In this document: positions 1 through 5,488 of the stretch, piece after piece
How positions within the stretch are numbered: the stretch's first letter is position 1
How the letters are laid out: each line of letters begins with the position of its first letter
Assembly (NCBI GenBank): GCA_003559585.1
Contig: PWKX01000123.1
Span: 1 to 9,381 of the forward strand
Direction: 5' to 3'
Source of the DNA: Mollicutes bacterium
GTDB taxonomy: Bacteria; Bacillota_I; Bacilli_A; Izemoplasmatales; Izemoplasmataceae
Length of the DNA: 9,381 nt
The notes under the pieces: model-generated
Told to the model about the DNA's origin: nothing
Database searches by the model: none
The model's input: only the letters and a program-made list of their open reading frames with translations
Made by a program: the position numbers and the translations under genes

Positions 1-360
1 ACGAAAAACGGGGCGATTGATCACTTGTTAAGGCATCAAAAGGATGATAAAGCAGAAAAAGGTAACCAACCTAAAGCTAAGCCGTTATCCTTACAGCGTG
101 TGGCCGCCATCGATGAACTAACCGTTAAAACAGATGAATTGACCAAAAAGTTAAACGTGCTTTCAGCAACCAACAAGCAGTTTAAAAAAGATCTTAAAAA
201 CATGCAAACTAAGCAAATAATCCTTGAAAAATCATTAAAAAAACACAGACGACTAAGCGTGTTTATCATGGTGGTATTTTTAATTGTGTTAATCTTGATT
301 TTGTTGGAAATTGTGCCAATTATGGTATTTGACTTAACATCGTTTTTAATTATGGTATAA
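1..360 (+). CDS. C-terminal part of an unrecognised coiled-coil, single-helix membrane protein (5' end outside window)
   Basis: The frame is open from base 1, so the gene probably begins upstream; 119 codons are visible before TAA. A TTG at 25 could serve as a start, but no well-spaced Shine-Dalgarno precedes it. Residues 13-33 are Lys-rich and polar. Residues 36-81 show heptad-like spacing of Leu, Ile and Val (DELTVKTDELTKKLNVL and onward), which suggests a coiled coil. A basic patch KKHRR (80-84) is followed by a strongly hydrophobic helix at about 86-109, and a short hydrophobic tail ends the protein. By the positive-inside rule the coiled coil should be cytoplasmic, giving a nearly tail-anchored protein. 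I do not recognise a family. The last codons overlap the promoter of the next gene, and the stop codon lies inside its -10 box. Confidence 0.6.
   Translation, partial: TKNGAIDHLLRHQKDDKAEKGNQPKAKPLSLQRVAAIDELTVKTDELTKKLNVLSATNKQFKKDLKNMQTKQIILEKSLKKHRRLSVFIMVVFLIVLILILLEIVPIMVFDLTSFLIMV
318..358 (+). repeat. Pair of 11-bp direct repeats at the MATE operon promoter
   Basis: AATTATGGTAT occurs at 318-328 and again at 348-358, exactly 30 bp apart (about three helical turns). The second copy contains the TGG and first bases of the -10 box. In protein both copies read I-M-V near the end of the upstream gene. It may be a local duplication, a duplicated -10 element or a pair of regulator sites. Confidence 0.5.
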
Positions 361-361
361 T
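334..361 (+). promoter_or_regulatory. Extended -10 promoter for the MATE-led operon
   Basis: A perfect -10 box TATAAT (356-361) is preceded by TGG (353-355), giving an extended -10 element. TTAACA (334-339) matches five of six bases of the -35 consensus at a 16-bp spacing. Transcription should begin near 367-369, only about a dozen bases before the ATG at 380. The element lies inside the final codons of the upstream gene, so the operon can be transcribed independently of it. Confidence 0.75.
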
Positions 362-369
362 GTTTTTTG

Positions 370-374
370 GGTGA
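370..374 (+). promoter_or_regulatory. Ribosome binding site that selects the ATG at 380
   Basis: GGTGA matches the downstream part of the consensus TAAGGAGGTGA and sits 5 nt before ATG 380. An in-frame GTG at 371 would give three more residues, but it overlaps this site and lies almost at the predicted transcript 5' end. The ATG is therefore preferred. Confidence 0.6.
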
Positions 375-379
375 GATTT

Positions 380-1762
380 ATGACAGAAAAAGAACGCAGT
401 CAAATGCTGTCTAATATGGACATAAAAAAATTAGTTATTAAACTATCCATACCTGCTATCTTTGCCATGGCGTTTAACGCCTTGTATAATTTAGTCGATA
501 CATTTTTTGTGGCACAAGGTGCCTCACAAAATGCCATTGGTGCTTTATCGATCGCTTATCCAATCCAAATGATTGTGTTGGCCATAGGCATCATGATTGG
601 GATTGGAAGTTCATCTGTCTTTTCAAGGGCCTATGGACGACAAGATAAGAAAGCCATGCGCACCGCAGTGAATAATGCGGTTATTTTTAATTTTGCAATT
701 TCACTCACCATTTCAATTTTTGCATATTTATTTATCGATGAGTTATTAACCTTGTTTGGTGCCACGGCATCCAACATTGATTATGCTAGGGATTATCTAT
801 CGGTTATTATTTTTGCGTTGATTCCTTTTTCGATGTCGATTGTTTTTAATAATTTAACAAGAGCAGAAGGACGACCACGGGTGGCGATGATTTCGATGAT
901 CATCGGGGCATCGTTAAACATTGTGTTAGATCCTATTTTCATCTTTGATTGGGGTTTAGGCTTAGGTGTTTCCGGGGCTGCTTGGGCAACAGGCATTGGT
1001 AAAACAGCGTCCTTTATTTATGTCTTGGTGATGGCTTTAAAACCTGAATCAGCATTGCGCATTGATTTTAAAACCATGCATCTTGTTGATTTTGCTGTTA
1101 TTAAAGAAATTTTATTGGTTGGGTTTCCATCGTTTGTAAGAATCGCTTTAGGTGGTGTCTTGATCATCATTGTGAACAACTTGATTAACCGTCATGCCAC
1201 CGGTGATCCGGCCATGTACATATCGATATATGGTGTCATCAATCGTTTAATTAGATTTTCATTAATGCCAGGTTTTGGACTTGTTCAAGGGTTGGTTCCG
1301 ATTGTTGGGTTTAATTTTGGGGCTAAATTTTATAAGCGGCTACATGAATCCATTCGATTTGTGATGCTGTTATTACTGATTTATTTTGCGATTGTATTTG
1401 GCCTTGTGATGGTGTTTTCTGAATCGCTGTTTTCGATTTTTTCACCAGAAGATGACCAATTATTCATCTCATCAGGTGCCAGAGCATTTAGAATCGTATC
1501 ATTAGGCTTTATCATGATTACCTTCCAAATCTTATTAAGCAGTGTATATCAAGCGATGGGTTATCCAGTAAAAGCGTTTATCATTGCTTTATCTAGACGG
1601 TTTTTATTCTTTATACCATTTGCTTTTGTGCTAACAAGGTGGTTGGGCGTTGAAGGCATTTGGTGGACGTTTGTGGTGGCTGATATCTTATCAGGTAGCT
1701 TAGCGTTATTGATGTATCGTTTTCAAATGCGTCACATTAAGGTGTCGTATCAAACCACTTAA
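380..1762 (+). CDS. MATE-family multidrug/metabolite exporter
   Basis: This 460-residue inner-membrane protein has the length and hydrophobic pattern of a 12-helix MATE (NorM/MepA/DinF-type) antiporter. Such proteins export organic cations, drugs or metabolites in exchange for Na+ or H+. Family signatures are clear in both halves. The N-terminal half has LSIPAIFAMAFNALYNLVDT (22-41) and RAEGRPRVAM (161-170), followed by the GASLNIVLDPIF and GVSGAAWAT stretch (176-205). The C-terminal half has GLVQGLVPIVGFNFGAK (300-316), the typical Q-G-x-x-P-I-x-G-x-N-x-G motif. It ends with a short basic cytoplasmic tail. The substrate cannot be read from the sequence. It is the first gene of the operon, 20 nt before the next gene, with no terminator between. 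Confidence 0.93.
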   Translation: MTEKERSQMLSNMDIKKLVIKLSIPAIFAMAFNALYNLVDTFFVAQGASQNAIGALSIAYPIQMIVLAIGIMIGIGSSSVFSRAYGRQDKKAMRTAVNNAVIFNFAISLTISIFAYLFIDELLTLFGATASNIDYARDYLSVIIFALIPFSMSIVFNNLTRAEGRPRVAMISMIIGASLNIVLDPIFIFDWGLGLGVSGAAWATGIGKTASFIYVLVMALKPESALRIDFKTMHLVDFAVIKEILLVGFPSFVRIALGGVLIIIVNNLINRHATGDPAMYISIYGVINRLIRFSLMPGFGLVQGLVPIVGFNFGAKFYKRLHESIRFVMLLLLIYFAIVFGLVMVFSESLFSIFSPEDDQLFISSGARAFRIVSLGFIMITFQILLSSVYQAMGYPVKAFIIALSRRFLFFIPFAFVLTRWLGVEGIWWTFVVADILSGSLALLMYRFQMRHIKVSYQTT

Positions 1763-1782
1763 CATGATGTAGGAGCAGACTT

Positions 1783-2217
1783 ATGAAAATACTTGTTGAT
1801 GCAGATGCTTCACCGGTCAAAGAAAGTACAGAAGCTTTGGCTAAGCACTATGATTTACCATTAATCCATGTGGTGAACCATCACCACATGATCACCAGTG
1901 ATTATGGTGAGGTTGTGGTGGTTGATGATATGAAAGACGCCGTTGATTTTCAAATTATAAAGCTGAGTGAACCAAGTGATATTGTGATCACACAAGATTA
2001 CGGGCTAGCTTCACTTGTTTTGGCTAATGGGTGCAACGTGTTGCATCCAGTTGGTTTTGAGTATACGCACGATAATATCGATCAGTTGTTGGCAGATCGT
2101 CATCAAGTCCAAGTCCACAGAAAACGCACACAACGCAATACCCAGCATAAAAAAAGAACCGAGCAGGACAATCAAGCATTTAGAAAACAATTACAAGCTA
2201 TGATTGAGAGGTCATGA
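1783..2217 (+). CDS. yqxD: YaiI/YqxD family (UPF0178, DUF188) PIN-like protein
   Basis: This 144-residue protein covers the full family length. The hallmark N-terminus MKILVDADASPVK (1-13) aligns with the usual VDADACPVK. VVNHH (30-34), a DAVDFQI segment (52-58), VITQDYGLASLVL (68-80), and HPVGFEYTHDNID (88-100) are the other conserved blocks. D6, D8, D55 and D72 are candidates for the acidic cluster of a PIN-like metal site, so an RNase-like activity is possible; the family has no firmly established function. Residue 10 is Ser where most relatives have Cys. The C-terminal 35 residues are basic and polar (RKRTQRNTQHKKR), which could favour nucleic acid binding. ATG 1783 has AGGAG at 1771-1775. 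The TGA stop lies 1 nt before the next ATG. Confidence 0.9.
   Translation: MKILVDADASPVKESTEALAKHYDLPLIHVVNHHHMITSDYGEVVVVDDMKDAVDFQIIKLSEPSDIVITQDYGLASLVLANGCNVLHPVGFEYTHDNIDQLLADRHQVQVHRKRTQRNTQHKKRTEQDNQAFRKQLQAMIERS
2206..2211 (+). promoter_or_regulatory. Ribosome binding site selecting ATG 2219
   Basis: GAGAGG lies inside the last codons of yqxD, 7 nt before ATG 2219. It supports that ATG over an in-frame TTG at 2204. The ATG at 2214, which overlaps the yqxD stop as ATGA, is out of frame with the downstream protein. Confidence 0.55.
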
Positions 2218-2218
2218 G

Positions 2219-2587
2219 ATGGTCACGTTCATAATGTATCCAAACTGTTCAACGTCGAAACGCGCGAAACAATGGTTAGAAAATCATGGGATTTCATTTA
2301 AAACCCGTCACATCGTTCATGAAACACCGACGGTGAGTGAGCTGTCGATATATCTTAAAAAAAGCAACTTACCGGTTAAACGCTTTTTCAATACCAGTGG
2401 TCAAGTCTACCGCACACGTGGTTTGAAAGACACCTTGCCAACGATGAGTGATGAAGCGGCCTTAAAGTTACTCGCTTCAAACGGGATGTTAATCAAACGG
2501 CCACTACTCATTGATGAAAAAACAGTGTTAGTCGGGTTTAATGAAAAGATGTATGAAACCCATTTTGAACAACAGAAAGAAGGCTAA
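2219..2587 (+). CDS. ArsC/Spx-family thioredoxin-fold protein (CxxS type)
   Basis: This 122-residue protein has the full length of the ArsC/Spx/YffB family. An N-terminal strand leads into YPNCSTSKRAKQWLENHGI (7-25), so the catalytic or redox Cys is C10. The usual second Cys of the Spx/MgsR-type CxxC is Ser (S13), giving CxxS. Further family features are FNTSGQVYR (57-65) and NGMLIKRPLL (88-97), with the cis-Pro at P95 and the preceding R94. LVGFNEKMYE (104-113) is the typical end. Family members are arsenate reductases, RNA-polymerase-binding stress regulators (Spx, MgsR) or uncharacterised thiol proteins. With one Cys, a glutaredoxin- or glutathione-like partner mechanism or a non-redox role fits better than a CxxC switch. 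No ars genes are nearby. It is almost contiguous with yqxD and ends 2 nt before psuG. Confidence 0.88.
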   Translation: MVTFIMYPNCSTSKRAKQWLENHGISFKTRHIVHETPTVSELSIYLKKSNLPVKRFFNTSGQVYRTRGLKDTLPTMSDEAALKLLASNGMLIKRPLLIDEKTVLVGFNEKMYETHFEQQKEG

Positions 2588-2589
2588 AA

Positions 2590-3504
2590 ATGGAACCGTA
2601 TATTGATGTGGCTGCACCAGTAAAAAACGCATTAAAAGAAGGCAAACCAGTCGTCGCCTTAGAATCAACCATCATCACACATGGCATGCCTTTTCCGGCC
2701 AATAAAAACATGGCCTTAGAAGTGGAAACCATCATCCGTGAACGCGGTGCTATACCTGCGAGTATTGCTTTAGTTAATGGCCGTATTAAAGTCGGTTTAA
2801 CCACAGCGATGATTGATGAACTTGCGCAAACATCAAACGCTGTTAAAATATCAAAACGCGACTTATCGTATGTGATCCAACAATCTTTAACCGGCGGGAC
2901 TACCGTATCAGCCACCATGTTAATCGCTGAGGCTGTTGGGATTGATGTGTTTGCCACCGGTGGCATTGGCGGTGTCCACCGCGGGCATAAGGATACCTTA
3001 GATATCAGTCGTGATTTAGAAGAACTGGCAACTTGTTCTGTGGCGGTTGTGTGCGCGGGCGCTAAAAGCATTTTAGATATTGAAAAAACACTTGAATACT
3101 TAGAAACAAAAGCTGTAGAAGTCATTGGGTATCAAACAGATGTGATGCCTGAGTTTTATACCGCTTCTGGTGATTTTAGCGTTTCACATCGCTTAGATTC
3201 AGTTAAAGAGATTGCGACTGTGTTTCATGTTAAACGCCGGTTAGGCTTTAACGGTGGGATGGTCATCGCCAATCCAATACCACAAGAAGCAAGCATGGAT
3301 AAAACAACGATTGACCGTGTGATTGAACAAGAAATTAAGCAGGCTAATGCGCACCATATTAAAGGTAAAGCATTAACGCCTTATTTACTCAGTGCGCTTG
3401 AAAAAGCAACCAAAGGCCAATCATTAACAGCCAACATTGCACTTGTTAAACATAACGCGGCTTTAGCCGCTGATTTAGCCATCAGCATGGCTAAGCTTTC
3501 TTGA
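2590..3504 (+). CDS. psuG: Pseudouridine-5'-phosphate glycosidase
   Basis: This 304-residue cytoplasmic enzyme reversibly cleaves the C-C glycosidic bond of pseudouridine 5'-phosphate to uracil and ribose 5-phosphate. It belongs to the IndA/PsuG family and is full length. Signatures, in order: VVALESTIITHGMPFP (21-36) with the conserved Glu (E25); AVKISKRDL (84-92) with K86, the probable phosphate-site Lys; GGTTVSATM (102-110); VFATGGIGGVHRG (120-132); and VVCAGAKSILDI (153-164), where K159 matches the Schiff-base Lys of the E. coli enzyme (K166). GYQTD, FNGGMVIANPIP and the C-terminal LTPYLL and LTANIALVKHNA blocks are also present. The start has AGAAGG six bases upstream. The usual partner, pseudouridine kinase PsuK, is not in this window, so the substrate must be phosphorylated elsewhere or the kinase is encoded at another locus. 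It is the last gene of its operon. Confidence 0.97.
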   Translation: MEPYIDVAAPVKNALKEGKPVVALESTIITHGMPFPANKNMALEVETIIRERGAIPASIALVNGRIKVGLTTAMIDELAQTSNAVKISKRDLSYVIQQSLTGGTTVSATMLIAEAVGIDVFATGGIGGVHRGHKDTLDISRDLEELATCSVAVVCAGAKSILDIEKTLEYLETKAVEVIGYQTDVMPEFYTASGDFSVSHRLDSVKEIATVFHVKRRLGFNGGMVIANPIPQEASMDKTTIDRVIEQEIKQANAHHIKGKALTPYLLSALEKATKGQSLTANIALVKHNAALAADLAISMAKLS

Positions 3505-3505
3505 T

Positions 3506-3536
3506 ACATGTATCCATATTTTGGGTACATGTTTTT
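3506..3536 (+). terminator. Rho-independent terminator of the MATE-yqxD-arsC-psuG operon
   Basis: A 10-bp stem pairs ACATGTATCC (3506-3515) with GGGTACATGT (3523-3532), including one G-U pair, around a 7-nt loop. A T-run follows (3532-3536). The hairpin starts one base after the psuG TGA, so the operon should end here. Confidence 0.85.
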
Positions 3537-3556
3537 ATTGAAAACGTTATCTGTTT

Positions 3557-3571
3557 CAAATTAATAATTTG
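3557..3571 (+). repeat. Short inverted repeat upstream of the cotransporter, possible operator
   Basis: CAAATT (3557-3562) and AATTTG (3566-3571) form a perfect 6-bp inverted repeat around AAT. It lies just upstream of where a -35 box would fall for the -10 candidate at 3597-3602. The symmetry suits a dimeric regulator, but short AT-rich repeats arise by chance in such DNA. Confidence 0.25.
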
Positions 3572-3593
3572 TGATGAGTTTTTAAAAGACATG

Positions 3594-3602
3594 TGCTAAA
3601 CT
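3594..3602 (+). promoter_or_regulatory. Possible extended -10 promoter for the phosphate cotransporter
   Basis: TG-C-TAAACT (3594-3602) resembles an extended -10 element, about 35 bases before the GTG start. No convincing -35 box lies 16-18 bp upstream, so the call is weak. It is needed in principle because the preceding operon is closed by a terminator. An alternative pair is TTGAAA at 3538-3543 with the AT-rich TTAATAAT around 3561-3568. Confidence 0.35.
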
Positions 3603-3621
3603 TACATTGTGTGACTTTTAA

Positions 3622-3627
3622 AAGGTG
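3622..3627 (+). promoter_or_regulatory. Ribosome binding site supporting the GTG start at 3636
   Basis: AAGGTG, within AAAGGTGGTG, lies 8 nt before GTG 3636. It supports this GTG over the next in-frame GTG at 3651, which has no such site. Confidence 0.55.
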
Positions 3628-3635
3628 GTGTTCTT

Positions 3636-5297
3636 GTGACCCTGTTAGCAGTGACGATTGATTGGACGCAAACCATATTCATGGTAATTGGTGGACTAGG
3701 ATTATTTTTGTACGGCATTTATTTAACGGGTGAATCATTAAAGTTATTAGCAGGAAACAAACTTAAAAAACTCATTGAAAAAACAACCAACACACCGTTA
3801 AAAGGGATCTTTATGGGTGTTTTGGTGACGGTGTTACTACAAACGAGTTCCGGGACAACGGCGTTAACGATTTCTTTAGTTAGAGCTGGGTTAATGACCT
3901 TACCACAAGCCGCAGGCATTATTTTAGGGGCTAATATTGGGACCACTGTGACCAGTTTCTTAATTGGGTTAAACATTAGCGCCTATGCTTTACCAATGAT
4001 TGGTGTTGGTAGCATGATGGCTTACTTTTTATCTTATAAAAAATGGAAACGATTTGGTGGGGCTTTACTTGGATTCGGACTCATTTTCTTCGGATTATCA
4101 ACGATGAGTGGTGCTTTAAAAGTATTTACCGAGTTAGCGGGTTTTGAGCAGTTATTTGTCCGTGTTGAGAGCACACCGGTGCTTGGGGTATTGATGGGGA
4201 CCGCTTTAACATTTTTGGTCCAGTCTTCCACCGCCACCATTGGGATATTACAAGACTTGTATCAAACAGACACCATTCCGTTAATCGGTGCGATTGCGAT
4301 TGTATTAGGCAGTAACATTGGGACAACCATCACCGCTTTTATCACCGCAATCGGTGGGTCAACCGCAGCAAAACGGACCGCGGTTATTCACATTGTTTTT
4401 AATGTGTTTGGCTCTTTGTTGTTTTTGTTATTGATTGTGCCGTATGCTTGGTTTATCAACATTCTTCAAGAACGCTTTTTAGGCGGTGAGCCTGTGGCGA
4501 TGACGTTATCACTGGCTCATATTTTCTTCAATGTGTTTAACACATTTGTGATGTTTTTCTTCATCAATCAACTGGTGGCGTTTTCTAAGCGTATTGTGCC
4601 AGGCGAAGATATGGATAACTTGACCAATGTTGATTCCTTACAAGAACGATTAATCAAAGATTCACCACCACTTGCTTTAGAAAGTGCGAAAAAAATCATT
4701 CTATCAATGGGTGATTTGGTTAAACATATGTATGACCTAAGTGTTCAATATTCATTTGAAGAAAATAAAAAAACACTGGAAAAAGGTAGAACCCTCGAAG
4801 AGTTGATTGACACTTTAGATCAAAAAACCCATGATTACTTGGTTAAAATATCACAAGATGATCTTGATTATAATTTGGCACACCTCCAAGCTTCTTATGT
4901 TGATGCCATCCGTGATTTGGAGCGGATTGCCGATCATTGTCAAAACTTATTTGATTTCTTTGAACATCGGCATGAGTCAAAACAAGTGTTATCGGATTCC
5001 GGTAAATCTGAGTTAAAAGCACTCTATGCGGTGGCTCATGATGCGATTGTGATTACTTTAGAAGCTTTTACTGAGCAAAACCGACAAAAAGCAGAACAGG
5101 TGCTTTCCTTAGAAGATAAAATTGATGCGATGGTTCGTCGCAATCGTAAAGAATACATTAAGCGTTTAAGTCAAAATGGTTCTGCAAGTAATGACACCTT
5201 ATTTGTTGATATTTTATCGAATGTTGAACGAATTGGCGATCATTGTGAAAACATCGTGTTGAACATTTTATACGATCAATACTATCATGGAGCATAA
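3636..5297 (+). CDS. Na+/phosphate cotransporter with C-terminal PhoU-like domain
   Basis: This 553-residue membrane protein belongs to the NptA/YjbB branch of the Na+/Pi cotransporter family (PF02690 type). The membrane part (about 13-315) is an inverted duplication with paired signatures. Repeat one has LLQTSSGTTALTISL (67-81) and LGANIGTTVTSFL (97-109). Repeat two has LVQSSTATIGIL (194-205) and LGSNIGTTITAFI (224-236). The QTSS/QSST and G-(A/S)-N-I-G-T-T elements form the Na+ and phosphate site in this family. After a linker, residues 340-550 are an all-helical PhoU-like domain with two metal-binding-type repeats, DLERIADHCQNL (427-438) and NVERIGDHCENI (529-540). The domain probably gates or regulates transport from the cytoplasm. 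In YjbB of E. coli a similar fusion is linked to phosphate export. Here direction cannot be decided. It is monocistronic, with terminators on both sides. Confidence 0.94.
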   Translation: MTLLAVTIDWTQTIFMVIGGLGLFLYGIYLTGESLKLLAGNKLKKLIEKTTNTPLKGIFMGVLVTVLLQTSSGTTALTISLVRAGLMTLPQAAGIILGANIGTTVTSFLIGLNISAYALPMIGVGSMMAYFLSYKKWKRFGGALLGFGLIFFGLSTMSGALKVFTELAGFEQLFVRVESTPVLGVLMGTALTFLVQSSTATIGILQDLYQTDTIPLIGAIAIVLGSNIGTTITAFITAIGGSTAAKRTAVIHIVFNVFGSLLFLLLIVPYAWFINILQERFLGGEPVAMTLSLAHIFFNVFNTFVMFFFINQLVAFSKRIVPGEDMDNLTNVDSLQERLIKDSPPLALESAKKIILSMGDLVKHMYDLSVQYSFEENKKTLEKGRTLEELIDTLDQKTHDYLVKISQDDLDYNLAHLQASYVDAIRDLERIADHCQNLFDFFEHRHESKQVLSDSGKSELKALYAVAHDAIVITLEAFTEQNRQKAEQVLSLEDKIDAMVRRNRKEYIKRLSQNGSASNDTLFVDILSNVERIGDHCENIVLNILYDQYYHGA

Positions 5298-5302
5298 TGT
5301 CT

Positions 5303-5330
5303 TTGTATTTTTAAATAAACGTATTATAAT
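5303..5330 (+). promoter_or_regulatory. Promoter-like sequence between the cotransporter stop and its terminator
   Basis: A perfect TATAAT (5325-5330) has TTGTAT (5303-5308) 16 bp upstream, which matches only three of six -35 bases. If active, its transcript would start near 5337 and run into the terminator at 5363-5393, giving an RNA of about 55-60 nt. It may equally be a chance AT-rich match. Confidence 0.3.
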
Positions 5331-5362
5331 ATAGGTATCTCAATGATAGCTTTTCATTAGAC

Positions 5363-5393
5363 AAACAGTTAATGTGCGCATTAACTGTTTTTT
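5363..5393 (+). terminator. Strong rho-independent terminator after the phosphate cotransporter
   Basis: A perfect 12-bp stem, AAACAGTTAATG (5363-5374) with CATTAACTGTTT (5379-5390), closes a TGCG tetraloop and runs into a T tract (5388-5393). It separates the cotransporter from the downstream giant gene, which must use its own promoter. Confidence 0.9.
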
Positions 5394-5404
5394 GAAAAAA
5401 CAGT
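5384..5404 (+). repeat. Palindrome overlapping the 3' arm of the terminator
   Basis: ACTGTTTTTT (5384-5393) is exactly complementary to AAAAAACAGT (5395-5404) around a single G. It shares the 3' arm and T tract of the terminator hairpin, so in RNA the two pairings exclude one another. It could be a weak anti-terminator fold, a protein-binding palindrome or the by-product of a bidirectional terminator. Confidence 0.5.
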
Positions 5405-5434
5405 GTCTTAAAGGGTTGAATTAATGATTTAAGA

Positions 5435-5440
5435 TATAAT
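5435..5440 (+). promoter_or_regulatory. Candidate -10 box for the giant CvpA-like gene
   Basis: A perfect TATAAT lies 48 nt before the ATG, downstream of the terminator. TTGAAT at 5416-5421 resembles a -35 box, but its 13-bp spacing is too short; no better hexamer occurs at 16-18 bp. Predicted transcription start is near 5447. Confidence 0.45.
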
Positions 5441-5447
5441 GGTATTA

Positions 5448-5464
5448 AGTTTGATGTCCAAACT
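5448..5464 (+). repeat. Small hairpin at the predicted 5' end of the giant-gene transcript
   Basis: AGTTTG (5448-5453) and CAAACT (5459-5464) form a 6-bp stem with a 5-nt loop. It starts almost at the predicted first transcribed base and ends before the AAAGGAG ribosome binding site (5475-5481). It may stabilise the mRNA 5' end; it could also be chance. Confidence 0.35.
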
Positions 5465-5488
5465 ATATAGTGATAAAGGAGAATAGAG

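Noticed and set aside
371..379. GTG at 371 as the start of the MATE gene.
   Set aside because: It overlaps the ribosome binding site for ATG 380 and lies only about three bases from the predicted transcription start.
2204..2218. TTG 2204 as the start of the ArsC/Spx-like gene.
   Set aside because: GAGAGG at 2206-2211 is correctly spaced for ATG 2219, and the family N-terminus fits the shorter protein.
2538..3125. A 195-codon antisense open frame opposite psuG.
   Set aside because: psuG is unmistakable on the + strand, and the antisense product is low-complexity Ser/Ala/Val/Thr-rich with no family features.
5416..5440. TTGAAT plus TATAAT as a complete promoter of the giant gene.
   Set aside because: The spacing between the hexamers is 13 bp, too short for a standard sigma-70-type promoter; only the -10 box is kept as a candidate.
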